Below are positions 49,901-61,900 of a stretch of DNA of 64,000 nt, in pieces; positions within the stretch are counted from its first letter, which is position 1; every line of letters starts with the position of its first letter. The DNA lies in assembly GCF_018320785.1 (NCBI RefSeq), contig NC_054884.1:22631667-22695666 (forward strand), given 5' to 3'. The notes under the pieces are model-generated. The model saw only the letters and a list, made by a program, of their open reading frames with translations. It was not told the origin of the DNA and did no database searches. Origin of the DNA: Cheilinus undulatus (lineage: Eukaryota > Chordata > Actinopteri > Labriformes > Labridae). A program made the position numbers and the translations under genes.

Positions 49901-52900
49901 TGCAATAGTCTTAGATCTATGTACCTTTAAAAACAGGTCTATATCCAAACAGGAAGTCAATAATCCTTACCTTAGGGCAGTAGAAAACTCCAAAATGACA
50001 CAAAATCAGTTTTAAATGGAAAATGGTGGAATTTTAAAATGTGGCGATACTAATAATACCATTAATATAGATAATAACTTTATTTGTATAGCATGTTTGA
50101 AACAATGGTTTACAAAGTGCTTTGACAATAAGCAAGGTATAAATTCAACAAAGAAAGGACATAACAAGAAACAAAACCCCAACATCAAACGAATCCATGA
50201 GAAATTTGGCCAACATTATCAACCCAAACAATAGACGCCAGGAGAACGAGAACCCAGGCAAGCCAGAGACCTCACTAAACAGACACCTAAGACTAAATAT
50301 GCATATAAATTATTAGGAAGAGTCAGAGTAGAATATAATAAAAAACAATAAGAATAGAAACAAAATAAAGGCTAGAGATTATGAAATCAGGGCAAAAACA
50401 TTAAAAGGATTGAAGCAAAATGGAATAAAATGAAATATAGTGATTAAAACTATTCAATAAATTACAACTAACTACAGAAATTCGGAGATTATTGTGATTA
50501 AATTTTCAGATTTTCAATAACAAGTCATGGTAAAAAAAAAAAAAAAAATTCAAGATATTTGTGTTTTTGTTATTTTAATAAATAAATTACTTACAATTAG
50601 TCTTACTATTACTATTGGTGCTAATATTAGTAGTAGTGACAGCATTCACATTATATTATTCAAAACAAGACTCAAATTTAGTCGTCTTTGTTGTGTTAAG
50701 TTTTACTATCTTTATCTTGTACTTTGTAGCTGCAGAGATGCTTCTGGTTGCCATCTTTGTGTTGTTTTAGCTAGGCTAATATTATCAACGAAAAATAATG
50801 TCTGAGCAGCTGACCGAATAATTTTCATTTCAGCCTAAAAGGTTTACTCTTTATAAAACAGCTGTAAGTAATGTCAAAATATGCAGGGTTGTTTTTTTAA
50901 ATTTTAACAATATTTGGTAACTACATAATCGTCAGTAACGTAAATCTCTAGCTTGCTAGTAAGCTAGCTGTACAATAATCAAAGTGCACGAGACGTGCCG
51001 TTGAAAATGCAGTTGTTTGATAACGCTATCAAACAGTAGACAGTTATCATTAACTTTACAAACCTTTAACCTTTCTACCATTTTTTATGATTTTTTTTTT
51101 TTACCTTCCAGCCACAGAACACTGTCCCATTCACCAGTTTGAGTGTACAAATGGTTACTGTATTTCTCACTCCTTTGTGTGCGACCACTGGGATGACTGT
51201 GGAGACAACAGTGATGAACAAGACTGTGGTAAGCATGAAAATAAAACTGGAATATCTCTTCTCTATTGACCATGAAGCTGATTAGTCTCATGAATTTTGT
51301 ATTTCTTTTGTATTACAGTATCTTGTTAAAAATCCGTCTCGTTAATCAATGAATAAGAAAGAATTGCAATGGCACTAATTCAAAATTCAGTTTGGTCCCT
51401 TTCAAACTTGAGATTCAGGCATCTTAGAACTATGATACAACTCCTAATGGTATGTAGAGTATATATAGAGTAGGGTTAGGTATAAAAAGCTATAAAGGTT
51501 AGGTTTAAAGCTATACAAAGGTAATAAATGCAAAATTGAAGGTTAATAGACTCATATTTTATTTCAAGTGGGCAGTTTTTTATTTTGAAGGGGAAGACTG
51601 TTATTTATAGATGTGAAAAATTGCGTAAATCTTTGCTGTTGAAAATTGAAAATCAAGTTTAAAGTCTAGTTTTGTATTGGCCATTGTGTTTACTCTTATA
51701 TTAGGTAATTAATTGTCTTATTAAATTGACTTATGTTCTGTAATATGCCCATGTGTTGTAAAACTATACTAAAATCATTTAGATGGAAATCAGACAAAAC
51801 ATTAGTTTCTTTTTATTTTTGTAGTTTACCAGAGCTGCAGCGGTAATGAATTTACATGCACCAGTGGTCGTTGTATTCCTCAGTACTGGGTGTGTGACCA
51901 GTTTAACGACTGTGGCGACTACAGTGATGAGAGAGGATGTGGTAAGAAGACTTTCTTTTGAAGGGTGTACGGGTGTAATGTGAGAGATATCTCAACGAAT
52001 TTACAACAAATTTTCATGTAACTTTATGGTCTTTATGGGTTTTATAATTCACTCTTTAAAAGTTTAAGTTTAATTTCAGTCATTGTTTTATTTTTCACTT
52101 AAACACTGTATGTAAATATTTTAAATTTTATATTTTCACAGTTGTTTCTGTGTCTTTCAGATAGTAACTCTCGAGACTGTTACCCTGGAGAGTGGGGATG
52201 CCCTGGCTCAACAAAGTGTATACCTCTGGAAAGCGTGTGTGACGGCAAACCAGACTGCCCTGAGGGAACAGATGAGACCAACTCCACTGGACAGCAAACA
52301 TGCAGTAAGCTTAAATCATGCTAATTAGCTACATTGTGAAATCTATGCAAATGAGATCCATTTATACTTCACAAAACTTGCGAAATAAAAGGTGCAGTTT
52401 AACTGTATTTTAGTTGTGTTTATGTCCATAGTAAAAGCAGCCTTATCACAGGAAAAGACTGAACTTTATACAGATAAAGTGAATTAAATGTTGTCTATGT
52501 GTGAGAGATCAGCACTTTCACAGGGCTGTAAATGTAGGTGCAGGGGTATCAGATTTTATAGGGTGTAAATGTTTCTCAGAAATCAGCTGTTGGGATGGAT
52601 ATAATCACAGCTTTCCTCTTCCTTATCTCCGTCTCCATCCATAGATGGTTTAAAATTAACCTTTTATCAGGAGTGTCTAAGCACTAATGACCTCCAGAAT
52701 CATTTAATGATGGCTGTAAAGCTGCTTCAATACTGACAAAGATGACCTGGCCGACAAATCTGCATAGACATACTATCCCTTATTTAACCTGAGTCTAAGG
52801 TTTTTCTAGGATGTTTATTTGTGTTACTTTTTCTCACAGGCCTGGATCAGTGCTCCAGCCTGAGCTGTGAGTACCTCTGCCATTCGTCTCCTCAAGGAGG

Positions 52901-55900
52901 AACTTGCTACTGCCCGGATGGTTTCATTGTATCCAATGACAGTCGTACCTGTGTGGGTGAGTGACAAATATAAAATTTGTGGGTGCAAAGACCAAACTCT
53001 TACTAGCTGTGAATTGTCAAATCAGTTCTACTGACATTGCAAACTAGAGAGTTCCTGAGACATGTCATTAAGACTCTGTAAGAATGAACAGAGACAAAAA
53101 ATACGTTTTTGTTGAAGATTTAGTCTTGAAATCTAAAATCATTAGCTGTATTTCATTTCATCTCTTATTCATGCCGCATATATTGTATATATAGATAATT
53201 GTCCTTTTGCCTTAACCATAAAAAAATGTTTTTATTATCCAGACTACAATGACTGTCAGATTTGGGGGATCTGTGACCAGCTGTGTGAAGATCGTCCTGG
53301 GAGGCATCACTGTAGCTGTGCTGATGGATACTTCCTGGAGCAGGGTCATGTCTGCAAAGCCAATGTGTCTGGTATGGAGTCACACAACACAGTAGCACTT
53401 AAAGTTTGACTAAATCCCAGAGTTTCAGCTGAGGTGCATCCTCTCTGGAATTTCAAAGAATGCCTTTTGACTGTGTGGGAAAGGCTTTCAAGGAGTGACA
53501 GGGGAGAGGGCTTATACGGGTCCACTCTCTGTCTCCTGCTGTCCCTTATCAGCCACAACATTGAGCCCATTCTGCTTTTTAGATTTGAATATAAGCCATG
53601 ATATCCTAACCATTCAAGGCAGGGATGTCCAAACTTTTGCCACAGAGGGCCACATACAGTAAATTTTAAGGATGGTGGGGCTACTTTCATATACCTCACC
53701 TTTATGATATCAGAGTTAGTCAGTCCAATCCAATTTAGGTAAAGCTAGCAAGGTAACTTGGTATGCTTAAATAACTTGTTAATGGCTGCCAAGGCAAATA
53801 GCCATTTGTTTCAAGGATTTTAAGGCCAGTTACCATTTCACGGAGCCCTTGTTAGCCCTGGCTACCACTGGCACCACTCTGGTCAGAATGAGGATGACGC
53901 TCCATGAGAATCACAAAGAATTTACACTGTTGTCTCAGTTTCAGTCACGAAAAAAGCACATCTATGAATTTTCCTGTGAAAATGTTTGTTTACAGAATTA
54001 ACATGGTAGCACTGCCTAGTGTTAAAACTAAAATATACGTTAATCTAAAGAAATTCATAATGTATTCTCAAACTATATATTTTTAGTAGTTTCTTATTGA
54101 TAGATGAGTATGGTGTTTTTGTTTGGAATTTGCTGCGGACCAATTAAAAATGGGCCAAGTGCCACATTTTGCCCCCTGGCCATAGTTTGGACACCCCTGC
54201 ATTCAAGGTATAGGCTTACCACAAGCTCCCGAAGTGTGAAACAATGATATATGATCATGTAGAAGACATTAATTTGTATATGATCCACTTTATTTTACAA
54301 CCTTGATTCCAAAAAAATGCTGGGGAGCTGTGTAAATGTTAAAAAAATGAATACAATGGTTTTCAAATCCCATCAACTCATATTTTATTCACAATATAGC
54401 ATAAACAGCAAGTCAGATGTTAAGACTGAGACATTTTACCATTTTGTGAAAAATATTTGCTCATGTTGAAACTGATGGCAGCAACACATCTCAAAACAGT
54501 AGAGACAGGGTAACAAAAGGAGGATTTTAGAGAGGCAGGGTCTCAGAGAAGATGGTCAGAGGTTCACTAATCTGAAAAATTCACAATCCAAAAATGTCAC
54601 TGAGTAACTTATCTTGCGTTTATGCACCAAACCTTTACATTCTATCTGGTTCTGATGCTAATGGTAAATTTAACAGAGGGAATTGCAGTGAATTTTTATC
54701 AAATTTAAATTGTGAATTAAAAGTATATAGCCAGGTAGAAGACATAAGCAACCCACAATCCAGGAATATCATAGCAACATCTGTGATTAGTAGACATGCA
54801 AATTGAAGTTAACACTCAGGAAAACATAGTAGTGACTTTTAAGCTCTGTGGTGTTGATAGACGACGAAACTTATGTCACTGGCACCAAATCAGCCAGCAA
54901 TGTCAAGACTAAGACCCTAACTGATCAACAGTACAACTGAATCCCCATATACATAGATTTTCATCTGAAAGAAGCGGTCAAAGGGTTAGTCTCTCTTTAA
55001 AAATGTAAAAGATGGTTTTCAAACTTTCCAATTGTTATCTATTAAGCATGTCTCTCCGAACTTGACTGTGAAAAAAATTGTAGCCAACAGAAGTTGGCAT
55101 TTAAAACAGTTCTTGTTTCTTAATTAGAAAGTAACTTACAGAAGACACTGGAATATGAACCTTTTAAAATCAAACTCTTGATGTTTGTTTATAGATATGC
55201 AATTTTTTTTTTTCAGGTGGTTTGCCTCAGCTCATTTTCACCAATGGTGGAGATGTGATGATTGGCGACATACATGGGCGCTTTGTCAGAACTCTGGTGC
55301 CGTCACAGGGCAAAGGTTATTCTGTTGGGGTGGCGTACAACATACGCAGTGACATAGTCTTCTGGAGTGATTCATATACCAAAAAGGTCAGTTTGGATAA
55401 ATCATTGAGACTTTAATGGCTGTGGTTGGTAGGATTTCTTGTCCCTTTCTTGTGTCTTTACGTTATGCCAAATGCCAAACCACCAACATTCACTAGTTCT
55501 GTCAGCCTCTTTAAAGAGCATCTGCTGTTGCATCTACTTAGGCAAAAGTTTGAGTCAAGAAGGAATTTCCATTCAGCTTGAACCTTTCTTTATTTTCCCA
55601 GGTTTACTCTGCAGATTTCAATGGGGATAACATTAAAGAGGTTCTGACCACTGCAGTTCACAATGTCCAGAACCTTGCAGTTGACTGGGTCAACCTAAAA
55701 CTTTACATCTTGGAAGCCATGGTTGAGCGCATTGACATGTGCGACTTTGATGGAGACAATCGTGTCACACTGGTGGCTGAAGGTCTGCAGACTCCTCATG
55801 GTCTAGCCCTGGACCCTACAGTGGGGTGGGTTTCAGTGTTCTGTTGTTGCTGTTTTAAATGATAGGAAAGGTTGTGAAGAAGTTGCCAGCCTTGTGTGGG

Positions 55901-58900
55901 CTGTAGATTAATGCTACGATTTACATTGCATTTAATTTGTCGTGGTGAATGTACATTTCTAGTCAAATTATGTAAGCTTATGTAAGTTTCAAAAGAAGTT
56001 TGAAACAAAGAGCTTTGAGAAGTCAGTAAAGTATAAATGTCATGATTACTTGTCATTGCACTGTTTAAGAACAGATAAGATGATTTAAGCTATTTATGTA
56101 ACTTATATAACTTGACCTGGAAATATTTAGCAGATTATTTATGTTTGTGTTTTTACAGTTACATGTTCTTTACTGACATGGGTGTTGCAAGCGAAAAGAT
56201 GAAGCTTGAACGAGCCTTCATGGATGGCAGCAATCGTTTAGAGCTGGTGAAGGACAATCTTGGCACTCCAACAGGGATCACCCTTGATATTGTCACGCAG
56301 AGGGTCTACTGGTCTGACAGCCACTTTGACACTGTGGAGACTGTTACCTACAGCGGTTTGGACAGGTACAGGATGCACTGAAAATATCATGGGTTAAGCA
56401 GTTCACCTGGAGATGACCTCAAGGTTAAGCAGATTTGTTCCCAAAATGATGACAATACTGATATACCCCAGAATGTGGTATATAGTATCAGGAAGTACTC
56501 TTTTAATTCCATCAAAAAAACAGACTTACTTGTTTTTCCATAAGTGTAGCCTAATGAAATGGTGCATTCAGAAAGTATTCAGACCCTCTTCACTTTTTTC
56601 AGTTTTGATATGTTGCAGCCTAATGCTACAACTGGTAAAACTAAATTTTCCTCAATAATTACATTAACATTCAGTACACCAGTGACAAAGTGGAAATGGA
56701 ATTTTGCAAATGTTTTCAAATTTAGTAAACAGATGGTTGGATGGGGACGGTTGGTGGACAGCAAATTTCAGGTCCCTCCATGGATGTTTGATAGGGTTCA
56801 AGTCAGGGTGTTGGCTGGGCCACTCTGGGACATTCACAGAGTTGTCCCTAAGCCACTCCTGTGTTGTCTTTGCTTTGTGCATAGGGTCATTGTCATGTTG
56901 GAAGGTGAAGTCCTAAGCACTGCAGAACTGGTTTTCATTGAGGATATCGCTGTACTTTGCTCCATTCAGCTTTCCCTTAACCCCCACCAATCCTTCAGTC
57001 CCTTCTGCTGCTGAAAAACACCCCCACAACATGATGCTGCCAACACCATGCTTCACTATTGGGATGATATTGGGCTAGTGGGCTGTTAAGTGAAATTATA
57101 TTTCTTTGGCTAATGCTATCAGCATATTCTCTCTGATCTCCATACTGAAGTGTTGTCAATCCACAGAAAAGTAGTCCTGAATGGCGGAACTCAGGCACCA
57201 CATCCTTTTGGAATTGCTGTGTTTGAAAACCACGTCTTCTTCACTGACTGGACCAAGATGGGTGTGGTGAGAGCAAATCGCTTCAATGGCAGCAACCCTG
57301 CGCTTGTTTATCGCACAGCAAAGCGACCAAGCCAGATCGTAGTGTCACATCCTCTCCTGCAACCTCTTGGTAAGGAGAGACATTTTTAAGGGAATCTCTG
57401 TGTGCCATATAAAAATGATTCTTCCTAAACTTAATATGGTATCAAATATAAATCTGTATTTTAATTATTGGCCTCAAAGTGAAGCACAGAACCACTCTCT
57501 GTTGCCTTGTTTAACTCCTCTTTCATGTCTTACAGTAATGAACCCTTGCGGCAGACACAATGGTGGCTGTCAGCACATTTGTGTTTTAAGTCACCGCACC
57601 GGCAACGATGGTTTGGGCTACCGCTGCAAGTGTCGCTATGGTTATAACTTACAGCCTGATCGCCAGACCTGCTACAGTGAGTTTCAGCTGATTCATGGAA
57701 AATGATGGGATTTTTTTTTTTAGAGTTGGTTTCTTACCGAGTTCCTTCCATTTTCTATGGTTTACTTTTAGAGGCTTCGCTGTGGAAGTTTTTAAATTAG
57801 CAGTGGCATGGTTGTTCAAAAGTGAATAAACCCTTGGACATAAGTCAACATGATAGGAACTAACTTTGAACACAGAAACCATACTGTGAGATTTGTTTGT
57901 TTCATAGTTTGACTCTGTCCCATCTGTTAGCATGGAGGAGGCAAACTTGATTGTCTATTGCTAGTCAGTAGAGGAAGCTCCAAATGGTTTGACCTCACTT
58001 TTTGCAAGTTGTCACATCTTCCATCTTTTGAAGCACCTCCTTTCCCAAACTTCAGTTTGCTGTGGCCCAATTTCAGACCTTCAAATCTTCTGAGGCCCAA
58101 CAAAATCTTTTAACTACCATAACATGAGACATATATTTACCTTTCATTTTTCATATTGTGGATTTGAATTCAAATTATTTGCTTTCAGATACATTGACAT
58201 TATTCAGAAAGCATTTGTGGGTTACAAAGAACAATTCATGAGCCACTGATGTTTATTGTGTTTTAATCAGGCATCTGCAAAGTAACTTAGAATTTCTTTT
58301 CTTATATTTATCCCTGTAAATGTGCTTTGTGGTCCAGTAAACTCTTCCGAAGTAGCATTAATGTCTTTGAAGACACTGACAAGTTCTTAGAACTGGGAAG
58401 TGAGCGGCAAAGTAGAATGTTTGATGAGTGCCATCAGTTAATCCAACACCAGTTAAACTGTGACACCTGTTGTATACATCAGACAAAATAATTGATAAAA
58501 AGGTGATACAAGTTAATCCTTCTGGCCTTATTTTGTTAGAAAATAACATGTTATCAAGTATTTTATGTACATGATTTATTTTTAAATATCTGTGATTTTT
58601 AGTTTTTGTAAAATAACCTCTTGCACCCCACCTACAGTACCTCTGTTGGCCCACACTTTGGAAGCCCTGTACTAGATGATTTCAAGCTTTTACTAAATTT
58701 GCCCCTTCTGGCAATCAAGGGTGTGTGTCCTAAGTTGAGGTGCGACACCAATAATTTTATCTAAATATATGTGTGATGTAGCATATTTAAAATTAGGGAA
58801 TGACTGCATCATTAATTATGTTCAGCTGCTTGTAACCATCACATCCTGTTTGAACAGAGCTGAAGGACTACCTGCTGATGGCCACTTCTCTGAGTGTAAG

Positions 58901-61900
58901 AGGAATCCCTCTGAATTCATCCCTTCAAGAAGACGTCACCCTGCCTCTCTCAGGACTATCAACATCTTTTTCTGGCTCTGCTGTGGAGTTTGATGCCAAT
59001 GAGGGAAAGATTTTCTACAACGACAGGTCCAGAGGCCTGGTCTACAAGTCCAACCTTAATGGATCTAGTGAGTCTTTATTTAAGTTAGTAATGAACTGCA
59101 CGAAGTGATATCATGTGTAAAGTATAATGTCACAAAGGTATTTGAAGTACATTTTTCACTATGATATGATAAATTAGTGAGATATGTTTAAAGGCTTTTC
59201 TTGTAGTGCTCCATTATTAATCTTTTATATATACATTCTCAGATCAGGATATTTTGGAAGGCTACAGAGTGGGAACAGTTGACGCCATGGCTTATGACTG
59301 GACTTCCAAAGTCTTGTTTTGGACCACAAGCAGCTACAAGTCTGTGGTGGCCTTTAAAGTCACAGACAAGTCCAGACGGGACGTTGTGACAGGACTGAGA
59401 AACCCAAAAGGGATTGCAGTGAGTCCCAGTGCTGGGTGAGTTCTCAGATTTATCCACTTTAAAAACATGAGAGTGATTTTTTTTGTTTCATTGGGTTAAC
59501 ATCTAGGTTAACTCGTTTCACTCAATTGTTTTGACTTACTCTAATCAGATATGCGCTACTGCGTGTTAAACTATTGTTCCACAGCTTCTTGTTCTGGTCT
59601 GACTGGTACCGTCCTGCAGTCATAATGAGAGGCTTCACTGATGGCAGCAACGCTGTTCCTCTGGTCAATACGTCTCTGGGATGGCCATATGGACTTGCAA
59701 TTGACTATGAGTAAGTAACTATGAGCACTTAAACAAGCAAACAACAAAAAAAAATGTGTAAACAGCTGAATGGTGAGATTTTTAATATTCTTTCCTCTGT
59801 CAATGGTCCTTTACAGGATGGACCGGCTGTACTGGGTGGATTCTCAGTTAGACCAGATTGGTCATATTGGCTTTCTAGGATATGACAGAGAAACATTTAC
59901 AAATATTGGCCAGATCACTCAACCATTCTCTCTAACAGTTTACAATGGTGGGTTTCTTAAGCTGTTCTAGTGACTCTCATTTATCCAGTCTTACACTGTT
60001 TAGAATCAGCTTTAACACGATAGAAAACACCATTTGGTACAGTCCAAAGGGAGTGGAATTTATAAAGATAAAAATCAGAGAGAACAGATTTAATATTTAC
60101 TTCTTGTGGAATAACCAAATAACTCATAACTGCATAGTTAAAAGACTTGCAAACTCCCACACAGCAAAAACAGACAACTTATAGTTAAAAACACACTTAA
60201 TACAACAATAGGTAACATAAACATGAAACAAAAATGCAGCAATTCAGTAACAGCAATTGCATATTTGTAAACAACAATCTTTTACTTGAAATATCCCACA
60301 TTATAATCTATCTATTTTTAGAGTTCCTGTACGTGGCAGATACAAGAACTAGAGCCATATATGAGATGAGGAAGAGGGATGGAGGTGGAAACATTATGAT
60401 CAGACAAGGAATTACCGGCATTATGAATCTCAAGGCCTTCATTTCGGACCTCCACAGCAGTAAGTCTGCAAATAGTATTCTAACAACTTTTCAGATGAAG
60501 ATGATAGCATCAATCAAACCCGACACTACAATCCACTGACCACTTCTTTGTCATTCATCTGACAGGGTATGATAGTCGTTGCAACAACTTGCCCAATGGG
60601 CAATGCAGCCACTTCTGCTTTCCAACTCCATCTTACCAACGAGTGTGTGGCTGTCCATACGGCATGAAACTCGATACCAACAACAGGGACTGCATACATG
60701 ATGAGTCTATTCCAACTCCACCAGACAACATCTGTGGCGACTTGTCCTTCGAGTGCGATGAAGGGCGCTGTAGGCCAAACTCGTACCGCTGTGATGGTAT
60801 CATCGATTGTGTGGATAAGAGTGATGAGATGAACTGCACTGGTACAGGTGAATGTATGAGAAAATGTTTGCTACAGGGGTGTCCATTGAAAAAAAAACTT
60901 TAATTCTAACCTCTTGGCTCATATGAATTAAAATAGGAGCAACCTGCTCTCCCTATGCGTTCACCTGCAACAACAAGAACTGCATCCGGAACAGTTGGCG
61001 CTGTGACGGCATGGACGACTGCGGTGATGGTTCAGATGAAGTGGATTGTCCCACTCGTCCCCCACCCAACACCTGCGCTTCAGATTACTTTACCTGTGAC
61101 AACCTTAGGTGCATCTCTAAAGTCTGGGTGTGTGATGGTGACAACGACTGCGGCGATGGCTCTGATGAACACAACTGCAGTAAGTATGGCGTGACGATTT
61201 TCACCTCAGTCACCGAACTAGATTAAATGGGGATGCACTGTACTGGAATTTTGTGGTTATCTGATATGTCAGTCTTCTAAAATTTACAATAATTTTAGCT
61301 GATATTGATACAGATATTTGAATGTAGTTCAGACTTAATTTTTTATCTTTAAAACGCACTATTTAAAGATTAATGATGAAAAAATAAATAAATTTCAGTC
61401 TCTAAAACACCCCTTAAAGTGCAAGGAATAATGGTGAATAAAGAGAAAGACTTTAGCTGATACAGGTCTGTTGGTTTAGCTTAAAACTCTACTAACTAAT
61501 TTGTTTGTACAGCTTGTATTTACAGCTGATATGAGCAGATTTTCATAGACCAAATATCCAATGTTAATATTGGCCGAAATTTTTATACCTGCCCATACTA
61601 ATAATCAATTTTGTAAGCTGATATCTGCTAGTACCAATATCATGCCAATAATATCATACATCTCTAAAATTAAACTTAACTGAAATATATATTTATATAT
61701 TAAATGTAACTATTAAATAAGCTTGATCTATAATTGACAGATTCAACCATCACTACATGCCCTCCGAACTACTTCCTGTGTCCGGACCACCGCTGCATCT
61801 ACAGCTCGTACGTGTGTGATGGAGACCAGGACTGCCCGGATGGATCTGATGAGGCAAACTGTGGTATAGATGACTGAAACTTTACTTTTTGCCCATTGCG

